Source of the DNA: Membranipora membranacea
Taxonomy: Eukaryota; Bryozoa; Gymnolaemata; Cheilostomatida; Membraniporidae
NCBI GenBank assembly: GCA_914767715.1
Contig: OU612068.1
Span: 16,740,001-16,804,000, forward strand
Direction of reading: 5' to 3'
Length of the DNA: 64,000 nt
Below are positions 37,101 through 49,100 of the stretch, piece by piece. Position 1 is the stretch's first letter, and each line of letters opens with the position of its first letter. Under the pieces are notes generated by a model. The model saw only the letters and a list, made by a program, of their open reading frames with translations. It made no database searches and was not told where the DNA came from. Both the position numbers and the translations under genes were made by a program.

Positions 37101-38723
37101 TATAGATTTGTTTGAAATTTAAAAATGTGACTAATTAGACTAAAGACTAAAAAAAGCGATGTCATGTTCTGGGACTGCTGTCTTTTGGAAATTAAAACGA
37201 ATAATAGTAAACTAATGAATAAGACAGAGAGGCTCATAGATGATGGCTCGGGATGATCACAACCATTCAAGCCATATTTGGCACACAGTGTAAATCATTT
37301 TGTAGGGGATAACCTTTGGATGCTAGTGATTACTTTTCATCCTGCCCATCAATATGCATTGCAACAATGCTGGCAGAATTTCAATAAAAACACAGACCCA
37401 ATTAAATCTTGGCAAGCGCTGCCATGTTATTTGGGAATTGGGGAATTTCCATAGCATCTTTTTTGCAATTTATGTGCAGATCTTCATATTGCTGCACTCT
37501 TTTACTGTGCGCTGAGGAAGAAATACAAGTATTATCATCAATTGGGGCCACACATCTATGAATTAAAAGAAAGGCATTCATGCCTCATGAATTATCACAA
37601 CGGCAAGTGGGCCACTTAAAATTTGCTTGTAGCCCATGGGCCGCGGTTTGGGCACCCCTGTTATACAGCATATATCACATCATACACATCATATTTATCA
37701 CATCATATAATCATATAGCTTCACTAAATAATATCCCCATAGTAGCTTGAATGAAAGGTCTCAGAATGATCCCTTGACTCGACTTGACCATTTTTGGTGT
37801 CATCATAGAATAACCAGACATCCATTACAATAGAACTATTCCAACTCAACTCCTTGTAGTTGCATTATTCTTCAGAATAAAATATGAAACCTCAGACATA
37901 CTTGATGTTCATCTTTGACAGTGAAGAATTTGTTCATTGTAAGCGCCAGCTGGTGCAAGTTGTTGTTAAACTGACCGAGAAGAACATTGTAGATATCCAT
38001 GACAGATGATGTGCTCATCAACATACTGACAACGCTTGCATCCAGTTCCAGTGAAAGAGAGCTTGCCGTCATTTCCTCGCGGGTATCATCATCTATGGCT
38101 GTAAGCAGTTACCAAATAAGAGACAATTATCCTCTTATTATAAAAATTTATTTTACATTTTTTTTATTAGTTTAATATGTCCCTGTTTACCACAAGTCTA
38201 CCATTTAACCCCAAAATAATATAGATCCTGTTTCTATAGCTCAAAAATCAACCACCGGAAAAAAGATAAGTAGGGCACAGCTTCTCAAGAAAGGCTGCGG
38301 GGGCAATAATGAAAGAGTTATCGCACGCTGTAAGCAGGAGGCAACATTGTTTCAGTATTTAACAAACGGTGTTTTAGCACTGACAACCAACTAGAAAGCA
38401 TGCCAGTTTCCGCTACTTTACTACAAAGCAACAGCAGTGAATAGTTTTCATTGGGAAATTTAAAGAAATGTGAGTGTGAGGTTTCACGCAATGAAGCATC
38501 ATCACCAAAGTTGTTCAAGTTCTTAAACTTTGCGCTGGTTGTTTCATTTCACTACCAATACCACTATCATTGACATGTATATATAATATTTATGGCTATA
38601 GCTCAACTATCATTAATATAATTTCTCTGTATTACCGTTGTTCAGTTGGGTTAATACATTTCGGAGAAGCTCTAGCTGACTGACACATTGCGAGGCGATC
38701 TCAGTTGGATTTGACGACATCAT
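31164..38723 (-). CDS. STAND NTPase paralog D (NB-ARC-like with TPR-like C-terminal region), complete
   Basis: Fourteen exons: 38723-38636, 38098-37902, 36910-36760, 36446-36338, 35872-35793, 35548-35424, 35202-35011, 34809-34540, 34403-34191, 33515-32722, 32543-32328, 32231-32041, 31812-31601, 31355-31164, giving 1009 residues. Motifs: MYGRDNEMKK (about 117), Walker A GMAGMGKS (about 150), Walker B IVLILDDISS (about 212), sensor VVVTSHE (about 260), CSGHPYLLSL (about 328), VHHPLIMQFL (about 445), large helical domain (476-740), TPR-like region (740-946), tail SYSSSDRESSDED ending TTSKRIKN. Exon lengths 151, 109, 125, 270, 216, 191 and 212 equal those of C. Intron 2 carries a hAT-like element, intron 4 a 13-bp minisatellite that starts 17 bases past the donor, and intron 9 a MITE that abuts the donor. 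It starts about 4.45 kb from the divergent paralog E, so the two could share regulatory DNA. Confidence 0.9.
33817..34188 (-). mobile_element. TTAA-flanked MITE, copy 3, abutting a splice donor
   Basis: Reverse-oriented copy beginning TTAAAGGGCAACCAAGG at 33817. The other end stops at GAAACCTT (34181-34188), lacking the last TIR bases, and directly adjoins the exon 9 donor of paralog D at 34189-34190. Confidence 0.85.
36165..36320. repeat. 13-bp minisatellite, 12 units
   Basis: Twelve tandem copies of ACTGAAAGCTCGG with few substitutions (CTC/CTT variation), exactly 156 bases. It lies in intron 4 of paralog D and starts 17 bases past the splice donor. A 39-bp multiple keeps one frame open by chance; it is not coding. 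Confidence 0.95.
36952..37660. mobile_element. hAT-like non-autonomous element with 8-bp target duplication
   Basis: Terminal inverted repeats CAGGGGTGCCCAA and TTGGGCACCCCTG, typical of hAT elements, enclose 709 bp. They are flanked by TTATAGAG (36944-36951) and TTATACAG (37661-37668), an 8-bp target-site duplication with one mismatch. It is inserted in intron 2 of paralog D. No transposase was found. Confidence 0.85.
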
Positions 38724-40268
38724 CAAAATATGGTGTTTTGGTTTACATTGAGATTAATTAGCCATTCACACTTCGGCAGCTCTACAAAGAAAAGCATTTC
38801 CATTGTGGATGCATGCTTATACGATAAAGGAGAGGCACCTCTTTTCCCTCAGTTAAACACAGTAAAACTGCATATGTGACATGGCCCTGAAAACCAACAC
38901 ACAATTGGTTAAAGCCCTTCTTGACCCAGACCAGATTACGATTAACTGCAGTCTATTAAAATTAATCACTAGCCAACGGCAGGGTAAAAAATGGAACATG
39001 ACACATTGAGAATCTTTTGACCTGTCATGCACCTTAACCTTTCCACGAATAAAAATTGATTGCAACAGGACTACACAAATGATGTAGCATAATGGATATA
39101 AATTATTCACGTATGGCATATAGAGGCTGTGCAAGCAGTTTCCCTGTCAATTACTGGCAATAATTTATACTGCAGTTAATCAGATTTAAACGCTGGTCGT
39201 CCCGATAGTTTGATTCCACTTAAAATTTTGTTCAAATTTCCCAGGTCAATGTTGGCAGATTTCCAATTATTAAATTTCTCAATATTTTATTTATAGCAGG
39301 TTCATCTCATGTTGACAGTCAAAGATCATAAGGGGCGGGTTTTTGATAAAAATGGACACTTGCAGTGGCTTATGATCTGTTGAGTGGACCATGTGTTGCA
39401 CTTGTTGCTTTTGCAGCTTGTATCAATAAATAGATTAATTCGGCAAATGAATTTTGAAAAGTTCTGCTTCTGCTCAACCTGAAACGTTGTGAACAATCTA
39501 AAATCATTCACAACCATCATGTAATTTTCGAAAATAAGAGGCAGTTTTAAGGCATTCCAGCCCTTTTTGAGAAGAAAATTGACAAGAATTGTCCAGGGAA
39601 ATTTTGTCGAAATTCTGATTTTATCGACCACCGCAGAGAAGGCTTTTAGGATGAGATGCCACGAGCTTGCCAACATTGAATTTTAACAAACTCAACCAAT
39701 TTAGAACAGCAAGATTGGCTATATTTTGAGACGAGCCGTATAGCTCACATCAATTTTAGAAGTATTGAGGAACTCATAATCCCTAAATATAACTCAAGGA
39801 GCCTCTCTCAGCACCTGCTATTGACAAACATAAATAGAGTCAATGAGTATTCATAACACATATCATGGCAATTTTAGGAGTTTTTGACCTATGAATGCAC
39901 CACTGATGGTCACAAAAGAGAAACACAATTTTATGGGCAGGAAGCATAACCTAGATCGGGAATAAATAGTCTTTGATACAAGAGCCTGCACTGAAATCAA
40001 CTCCATCCGGTAACTTAGATAACCTGCATGCGAATGCCTTAGTGATGCATGGCTTGAGCTGGGAAAAACCATACTCCTCTGTAAACCGGGGTTGTAGGTG
40101 TCAGAAGGCGTAAGATCAGTATGAAATGTTAGGTAGACAACCTACTTGACTGTCTCTAAGGGCAAAAGAGGTGTGCTTCATAAGGAACAATGCACAAGTT
40201 GCGCGAAACAATATATATAGGCTAGGGTACTGTTTCTTGTTCTACGCAGTAGATCTCATAGTCTTAAT

Positions 40269-40374
40269 GCTCAGACGCCTGCAAATGCGAGTATTTGGCT
40301 TCACATTTCCAAACAGAACTTTTCAATGTTGGATTATGTAAAGCCACAAACTCAAACTTGCAGTCGTCTGAGCC
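40269..40374. repeat. Hairpin, family with 43008-43088, copy 1
   Basis: Arms GCTCAGACGCCTGCAAATGC and the complement of TTGCAGTCGTCTGAGC, with an inner TTTGGCTTCACAT block. It is in the D/E divergent region. Confidence 0.75.
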
Positions 40375-40469
40375 CTTAGACCGCCCGACCTCTGCCAAAT
40401 AACCTGGCTTGACCTGCACAACCCCACTGCCACTACCCTACTCTACTGCAAACCTGGGTCTCTGATATC

Positions 40470-41610
40470 TACCTACCTACGCGTTGATGTGGCGAAGACG
40501 TACGTCTCTTCGATACACAGTGGGTGTGGGTGCAGTTATATGACAGGGTGCAGTGTAGGTGCTGAGGATGAAGATGGTGCTCAAACGTATGTACAGGTGG
40601 TTGAGTTACTGTGGCTTTAGAACATCTGGTTGAGCCCAGCAGCTGCAGCTAGTCTGAAACTCCGAAGAGACTGTGCTGATCTGGTAGCTGCTGACAGGCT
40701 GTTCCAAAGTGTGATGGTATCGGGAACGTCCGACTTCTGATAGGTCACAGTTCGGCAATGTAACTGGGTGAATTTGCCAGGGCAGGTGGGAGAATCTCAC
40801 AGTGTCAGAGTGACATCAACCAGGTTGTTGATAGACTTGAAGAGCATTGTTGCTTTACTCAGCTTTCTCCTTGATTGGAGTGACTCCCAGTTGAGTTGTT
40901 GCTTCATGGCAGACGCACTGCTGTACCGAGAGTAGTCACTGCTCACAAATGTGGCTGCTCTGTTCTGTACCGCTTCCAGCTGTTTTATATGTGCCTTATG
41001 GTGAGGGTTCCAGATGGGTGCACAGTACTCAAGCTGTAGCCTCACAAGAGTTTTGTATCTCCTTTCTTTGATGTCTGATGCACAGTGATAGAGGTTTCTC
41101 TGAAGGAAGGACAGAGTACGAGATCCCTTGGCACTAACGTTGTCAATATGGTTTTTCCATTTTAGAGATTGACTGATAGTTACTCCAAGATATTTTGAAG
41201 ATGTTTCTAGAGCGTGGCCTCTGATGTTATAACAGCTCTCTATCTCCTTTTTCTTGTTGGTGACTCTGATTACCTGGCATTCGGAGGGATGAAATCTCAT
41301 CCCCCAGTCAGCTTCCAACTGCATCAGCCTGTCTAGATCTTCTTGCAGACAGACTGCTTCGCTCTCGGCGTTTACTTCTCTGTATATGACCGCATCATCG
41401 GCAAAAAGTCTGACACAAGATTGGTTTGAGATGTACTCTGGCATGTCGTTGATATAAAGGAGGAACATAAGAGGCCCCAGAACACTCCCTTGGGGAACCC
41501 CAGGGGTGACTGCGGTAGCACCAGGCATTTTCCCCTCGACAATTACTTCTTGGGTTCGATCTGATAAGAAGGCATTTATCCACTGCATAACATCTTGATA
41601 ATGTTTGACT
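40470..41610 (-). mobile_element. 5'-truncated non-LTR retrotransposon (jockey/CR1-like reverse transcriptase fragment)
   Basis: An open frame from 41588 to 40797 encodes the C-terminal half of a reverse transcriptase: the GVPQGSVLGPLMFLLYINDM block and the catalytic FADDAV (Y/F-x-D-D type), then thumb-region motifs including YLGVTIS and YCAPIWNPH. A TGA at 40797 interrupts the frame. The same frame then continues through the usual C-terminal block (TITLWNSLS) to a stop near 40617. The 5' end is cut at a 14-C run (41616-41629), as is typical for incomplete target-primed reverse transcription. The 3' side ends close to a short GTAG repeat near 40475. It is a dead copy, on the minus strand between paralogs D and E. 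Confidence 0.85.
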
Positions 41611-41759
41611 GCTCACCCCCCCCCCCCCCTCTGACATACTGGTAGTTCGGCAGAGGCACCTTACAATTTCATGACAGTATTTTGTTAAGGTCTACTATCA
41701 ACCATATATTGGTGGACATTGAGTGGTTGATATTTGACTTTAGCAACATACAGGCATAT

Positions 41760-41784
41760 CAATGAACTAAACTTTAGTTCATTG
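41760..41784. repeat. 25-bp palindrome related to 5481-5528
   Basis: CAATGAACTAAA, one C, then the exact complement TTTAGTTCATTG. It lies upstream of paralog E. Confidence 0.9.
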
Positions 41785-42394
41785 GGCATATAATATGTAA
41801 GCACCAAGTATAATATTGAACCATGTAATAATTTGGACTAATTTCACACATATGATAAGGAAGGGAGATAGACTTCTAATGTCAATATGCCAAATAAGTC
41901 CCATGATGCCATCATAGTGATGACAGCATGGTCCAGTTATCCTGAATTCTATGTTCCCTGAAATGAAATTAGACTCAGAAGAAGTTTTATCAACTCATGT
42001 ATGTTCCCACCAATATTTTTATCTTGCTTACATAAAAACCTTTAAGTAGCATACAAACAAATGGATATCAAATATAATCTTTGTTTTATACCTGCATACT
42101 AAAAGTTTTTGCTAGAAATGTGCAAGAATATGACCAATCCTGGACAATTTAAGTATCTATTTGGCCAATGAAAAGGCTTTACACAAGAACTGCACTGTGC
42201 AGTTTCACTTCAACACCGTCTCCAAAGCAAAGCCCAAATTATAGTCATCATATTTTTGGAATGAGATCTGATCCTTACTGTTACTCACAGGACCAGGTCA
42301 CTTTTATTACTGATTTAAGTTTTGAATGAAGTTGTATGCTGAGAGAAGATCTCATACTTAATCCAGATGATGAGGTATGTAGAAGCAATGAAGG

Positions 42395-42462
42395 CATAGG
42401 ACAACTGCATTCACTGACATTCCCTGGCTGGGCATAAAGTCAGGAAATGCAGTAGTCCTATG
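42395..42462. repeat. Hairpin in the D/E intergenic region
   Basis: Imperfect inverted arms CATAGGACAACTGCATT and AATGCAGTAGTCCTATG flank a short loop. Confidence 0.75.
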
Positions 42463-42736
42463 TAGTCTCTAGTCTTCATTATTGAGTCCCTTCCCAGACC
42501 AGAGGAAAGTAAATGAATTCTGATGTATCTTTCATTTCAATCATGAATCTACTGTTAAGCGCACAAATTCCAAGCAGATGGGGAACTCCTACAATGAATA
42601 GTGGCAGACTGGAGACATTGAACACTGCAGAACATAAGTGTACCTACTGAGGATTGCTACTAGGTAACTTGCACAGATAGGTCTGGGTAGCCTATATTTA
42701 TGTATGTATGTCAAGCTTGACAAGACACGATGGGAC

Positions 42737-42980
42737 TGTGTGTGTGGGCAGGGTGGCGTAGTGGTTAGGATTCAAGCTTCTCAATCTGAGAGTTGCAGGT
42801 TCGAATCCCGGTCACTACCCATTCTGCTAAAGGAGGTGAGCTCTCCAGACAATAGCCTAGCTTGCCCACTTCTACCTTGTACAGGAGTGCGCTAAATAGA
42901 TGAATCTTATGTAAGCATATTCTCATTTGCCCGAAAAGGGCCTTGAATAGCAAATAAAGTTGATGTTATTATTATTATAA
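42737..42980 (+). mobile_element. tRNA-derived SINE, copy 1
   Basis: A tRNA-like head has an A box (TGGCGTAGTGGTTAGG) and B box (GGTTCGAATCCC) about 33 bases apart. The acceptor and T stems are mispaired, so this is not a working tRNA. A body of about 130 bases follows, then a CAAATAAAGTT block and a TTATTATTATTAT tail. The 3' end recurs at 60055-60155, which marks it as a dispersed element. Confidence 0.75.
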
Positions 42981-43007
42981 TGAGTAGCTACGAGTATATC
43001 ATAGACA

Positions 43008-43088
43008 GCTGCAAGTTTGAGTTTGTGACATGACATTATCATACATTCCTTCGTTGATAATGAAATGCCACAAACTCGCACTTGCAGC
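43008..43088. repeat. Hairpin just upstream of paralog E, copy 2
   Basis: Arms GCTGCAAGTTTGAGTTTGTG and CACAAACTCGCACTTGCAGC with a central ATTATCA...TGATAAT stem. Its arm sequence matches the hairpin at 40269-40374. It ends 87 bases before the start codon of paralog E. Confidence 0.8.
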
Positions 43089-43174
43089 CGTGCCATCATA
43101 TTATTTCCATCTGTCATCTCGTTGAAGGGTTTATTTTCTAGAGCTGTGTACTTTTTCAGTATCTACCTCCCAAT

Positions 43175-46100
43175 ATGAGTGCTGATACCGCCGCAAACGT
43201 GGCTGTCACCAGTCAGCTGAAGGGTGGAAGCTACCGTAAAATTATCAGTGATATATTACAGACAACTTACGCAGGTGAGGCTTCCTGATTAAAGGATCAC
43301 TCGATTAGTGTGATTATGCAAATCTTTCGTTATTTTAAACATTGAGCTAGCGTCTACAAAATTCTCAGCCTCTGACACCACAGTTATAATTCTTCTATTT
43401 CCTATTCTTTTGGTGATAACCTCTCAAACCTTTTTAACTGAAACTGAGGAGGAGTAGACTCCTTGCTGAAACTGAGTATTTTAACCTAAAACATTTTCAT
43501 TCCGATATAATTTTTGGTTATTTTAGAGGTCTGCCCGAAGACCCTGGAATCGGTGCAAATCCAGCTAATAACTCATGTAAAAGACTGCAACATCGTCAAA
43601 GAGATTTTTGAGGCCAAAAACATCAATGCCGTATTCGTATTGGTGTTGAAAGCCTTTGACAATGACTTTAAAAAGCTTGCAAAAGTCATGTGCGAGATTA
43701 TACCAAAACTGATACACGATGTTCCCGAAGAGGTATGCATACTTAGAAAAATCTGTTCACTGCATTTTTACTGTATTCACCAATATTTTCTCATATATCG
43801 AAACGTTTAATCACTATGTAGGGCTGTCAATTCATGCATGTTTGCGGACCAAAAACTAGAAGCTGATCACAGCTTAAGCTTGTTTACATAAAATGATAGG
43901 GTACATGCATAGAGGAGTATGGTTCATTTTGCCTTTATTTGGAGTAGAATATGAACAACAGAATGCAGGCGAATTTGATCAAACTAGGTCGAATAGTAAT
44001 GAGGTTCAGTAAATTTAAGTCAGATAAAATTATTTGTTTAAAATCTTTCCAACTTTTCCATTTGCAAAAACTTCACTCAACTAGGGTATATTGCTTGATT
44101 TGAAAACCAATGTCACAGCTCAACTTCGCACATATCCGCAGGACAATTGAATTGAACATGAGATTTTCAAAATTTTACATTAAATTAATGTACCATATGG
44201 GTGATCATTATTTTCAGGGCGCGGATAAGATGAATCATTTTCTCGAGAGAATGAACAGAGACAGCGAGGAGTTTTATCTGGAGGAAAATTTGCAGATCTA
44301 TGGAAGGGATGAACAGTTCAAACATGTCTATGATCTTCTCTTCTCTCATAACTCTGCTTCAAAACATTGTAGGTTTGACAGAAATTTAGAATTTTGAGAA
44401 TTGAATTCTAATTTCTGCATCTGGAAAAATTGCATCTCTGTTTGCCCTTCTTTTCATATATACACCTTTTATTGGCAACCAAAGTCATCTCATTAGAGAT
44501 GTTTTGCACTCGTTGCCAGAAAGGAATAGAGAAAAAAGAAAACAGACCTTTATTGTGATATTAGACTTTCATCAACATTTATTGTGCTTTACATGATAAG
44601 TAAGGGCTTATCTATGAGCATGATTATTGGATACTGTGAATGTTTTGGAACATCTTTTCAGGGGTCAATGTGTACGGAGCTCCTGGAATAGGAAAGAGTT
44701 ATTTCGTCAAGAAGTTTGCTTCTACAATGCTTTATGAGAAGTCAGTTGATGTTATCTATGTGGATGGAAGGTTGGTATGATTTCGGTAAAGTGACATCAT
44801 AAATTTTCTATCATGGTAAAAATATTAGTATTATTTCTAAAAGAAAAATGAAGTGACCCCAGTGATATAAGGCATCTGAGATATTCTTTAAAAAGTAAGC
44901 CATGACTAAAATGTCATCGCTACACAATTATAGAATAGACCAATTTTATTTGGAAAAATTTAGTCATACAGCCAATCATTCTACAAACCACGTGTTTTGT
45001 GATCACAGCCACTTTGCGATTCAGAAGTTTTGTCTACATTGAAAATCATGAACACTATAAATACAGTTTATAGTGCGCTTCTCAAACTACAGTATACATA
45101 CATATGGGTTTTGATTGAATCTAAGAAATGTTTGATTAACCATTATATGTACCAACCTGTTAATATAGTAGATCGTTGTTGCAACAGGCTCTACTTGATC
45201 CGTGGCTTCACAAAATATACACTCAGTAGATAGATCGTTGAAATCAGCCACAACAATGATTTTTGCATTTGCTAATAATATATTGATTGAAAAAATAAGC
45301 TAATGGACAAAATATAGTTGCTTTGACAGAATATGATCGGGGATTTTGATTCTCCACATCGTCTACTCATCAATCAATAAGATCTTTTATATCCAAAGTT
45401 TTTATCTTTATTGTTTTCAGCCCTAAAAAGTTCATGGATAATGATGCTTCAAACCTTATCTCAGCGACCACAGTTTTTGCTGGAGTCGCTGTGATAAGGC
45501 TACTCCTGCAAGACATTGAGATATTGCCTGTTATTTTTCCATGAGAATGTGGGAGCCAAACCCCAACATTGGAACAATTTTTCAGTGAATTGTTGTTTAT
45601 CATAAAAATTAATGTATGCTTTGGGAGTTATCATGACACCTCACACCTCATAAACATTCCCACAACAAAATTTTCTACATACTGTATCACTTTGCGGTAG
45701 TGTTCTCACCCTGATTATTTAAATAGAGCATCATGACCTTTTCAAAAATAGTGGTTTACCTGGTCAAATATTTTATCAGAGGCATTTCAAGGTCCAAGGT
45801 TAAAAGTCCATAGTCAATATCAGTCATTGTTTGAGCAAACAAAATCCACCCTCCCCTCCTGGTCAGTTGTTTAAACATTAAGTTGTTTTTGATCGCCGAC
45901 TGTTTTGTTGTAAAAGCTGTTGATGAGTTGTCTCTGATTCCATTTTACACACAGGCCTCTCCAGTCATGGAACTGTATCCTTGCAAAATTGCTGGAAAGA
46001 CTGGATGTGCATGTAAGCGCTCTCAGAGATAGTAATGATATGTTCGGTATGTTGATGAGATATGTGATAGAAAATAGAACAGATAGTAAGTATTGCTATA

Positions 46101-49100
46101 CACTGGGTATATCTCGCCCTCAAGAATCACAGGCTTCCATTTGTACCTGTGACAACCTTCTCCATTACACAATAGAAAGCTTGCAACTCTTAGTTCTACC
46201 ACCCTGATGACATCCACATCTATGATGAAGAAAATGAGTTGCAGTTACAAGTCAACGTTCTAAAAATGTTAGTTGAGTACAGTATCAAGGAATTTCAGTG
46301 GGTTCAAAGTTGATATTCGTGAAGCAGCCGACAGCCTGAGGGTCTTAAAATTGATCAATCAAAGTGCTCATGCAATAGATTATACAGAAAGAGAAATAAG
46401 ATTTGTTGAAATAGCGATTTACCTGAATGTATTTTGCAGCTATATTTCTGATGGTGCTTGATGATGTCGACAACTTGATATCACACGAAAATGGCAAGCT
46501 GCTGTTTGCTGAAAAGATTTTCAGGATTTTGCAAGTTGCGAGTGATCATAGTGTCAAGGTAACAGCACAACACATAAATACTACAGCTAATGCTGTGATT
46601 TTAAAGTTTGTCATTCACTTCCCTCATGTAGGTTGGCACAAACATCTCCAGCCGCTTTTTTTCTGCGTTATCTCTTTCAAGTTGTTCTTGTCTATATTTT
46701 TAGATGTATGTGTACTAGGGCGTTATTAGGACGCTTTTAGCATCATTTACATCTCTTAGACCTTTTTTTGATTAAGAGTTAAATAACGATAATGATAATT
46801 TATAATGATTTGATTTTTGAAGCTGAAGATAATTTCAACACAAACTGATAGCCTGGACTTTTCTCCAGAGCCCAACTCTGTGCAGCCTCAGACTAACAGT
46901 GCTATGGAGAAGTTTATATCAGAGTTTGAGTTGCCTGCTCTTGATACCGAGGCGGCTGCAGAGTACTTTGAAGCCTCGCATGTAAGTCGAAATTATATTC
47001 TCTAAAAGTTAAAAACATTTTGTTATTTGATTGAGCTATGAAGTCTACGGTCATCATCTATATGGTTGGCGAGTATTTTTAAGGACCATGCAGATCAACC
47101 AAAAATTCACAGTCTGTTAGTCAAGAGGTGCTAACTTCAAGATGTCACATTTGTTACTGAAGTATAGGAGGTATTGAATCAATTAAGCTGTTCTTAGTTT
47201 TTGATGCCATAAAAAGTAACTCCATGATCTGGAACACTTACTTTTGTATTATTACCAAGAACATGGAGAATTGTCTTCCCAATGGATGACTATCGTGCAG
47301 GTAGCATTATCGGTTTGAAAAATGACCTGTTAGTCACTGCATCTCATAGTTGTTCAAAGTAATAGAGAGCGATTTCAATAGGCCTGACAATTTTCTTGCT
47401 CCCATTGATGTAAACCAGCTGTGTCACTGAAAAGTGCAATACCAGAACAGTGAACTCAGGGATTCTCCTCACCTTTCTCAACTAGCCGACTGTGTCCTTA
47501 GCAGGTAGCCATTCTGCTAGCTTCAAGTTCAATTAGGGAATGTCATCGGACCCTGTCATTCGCATTCTCCTGTTCCAAACCCCAACGTCTCATGTCAGAC
47601 TGTATGGTATCTTTCCAATGCTGCCGCTCCTCCTTTTACCGCCGACTTGTAGATTTGTGACCTTCCTCCTCCTCCTCTCTCCGGCAAACATGACCAGGCC
47701 ACTGCAGGCGTCTTTTTCTCATGAATGATGATATTTCTTTCACTCCCGCCTGTCTCCTGATCTCGGTGTTCTCGACATGGTCCTCATAGCTGATTCCATA
47801 GATATGTCTTCACATCCTCATTTCTGTTGCATCCATCCTATTTTCCATTCGCTATGTGATCGACCAGGTTTCACTGCAATACATGAGTGAACTCAGGGAT
47901 ATAAGATAAAAACATCAGTTCGATATCATGTCAATAATTTGTCATCTAATTTTGTCATTTATTTATTCAATACAGGATCGACTATCCGATGAAATGAGCA
48001 GGGATTTGTTAGCCCAGTGTAAAGGAAACCCTCTATCCATACACCTGATAAAAGTGATAGCAGAGCAGGGTTACGCTGCGGTCAGTGATATGTCATCGCC
48101 TCTACTGGAATCGCTGCTGACTGACAGTCTTGACAGTGTCACTCAACGTCTTCTGTCGGGTACATTTGATGAGCTGAGTCCGTCTCAGAAAGAAACGCTC
48201 CTCACCGTTGCATTGTATGAAGGTGTAGCACAGCTTGGAAGCATTTGCAAGGTGATTCAATATTATGTTCTGCTAAGCTTTTATCACTAGGACAAGTCGA
48301 TTTGAGGACTGTCAATTTCTCAATTGCTTGAAGGGAATATTGGTATCAATTAAACATATATCCTTGAGTTATTTACATGAAGTTTACATGGTCAACGCTA
48401 CAAAATCTATAGGTCACTAGAACTGTCAGAATCAGCTATCATACTACATACACTAGGTATGTGATATACCACAATGGCTCAAACAATGTGGTAAAAGTTC
48501 AGTTTGTTTTTATTTTCATATTTGTCCCCTATTTTCTTAATATTTCAAAGGTCAAAGACTCATCTTTCCATGGTAAAGATAATGAGCAGAAATCTGAAGA
48601 ATACAATGCCCTCAGTACAGCATTCAAAAGTAAATTCTGGATCAATTCCATCACATCAGATACCCATGTGGAAGCTGAAGAGAAAAATGTTCTATCCGCA
48701 TATCACCCGCTCATCCTGAAATTCTTGAGAGATAAAATCCTGACATATGAGACCTCTAGCATTCAAGACAAAACAACTGTTAATAAGGTGAGTAATGGGG
48801 GTCACTTGGCTTGTGTGCTTGATGTTTTGCGGATTTAAAGGCTGCAAGCACGCGGATGACGTGATATACTATTGCATGTATATCTCTGATCGATAGAGAG
48901 TGAACTTATTCACTTAGCATGAGTCCCATTACAAGGAATATGGTGTGGCGACCGGCGTTCAAAATTGCTTATTAGGGGCAGGTACATGTTAGGTACTCAC
49001 ACTAAATTGCATGTATATATCTGATCACTTAGTATGAGTACCATCCCAAGGATTTCGGTGTGACGACCCGAGGTGAATTGTACTAATAAGGGGCATGTTA

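Larger units (their letters stand above)
38724..43174. other. Divergent intergenic region between paralogs D and E
   Basis: This is the only head-to-head junction in the cluster, so the promoters of D and E both lie in it. It contains a LINE fragment (40470-41610), a tRNA-derived SINE (42737-42980), and hairpins at 40269-40374, 42395-42462 and 43008-43088. An open frame of 116 codons at 39326-39676 on the minus strand has no recognisable similarity and no splice context; I do not call it a gene. Confidence 0.65.

Noticed and set aside
39326-39676. 116-codon minus-strand open frame
   Set aside because: No similarity recognised, no start context or neighbouring exons; may be chance or an old repeat.
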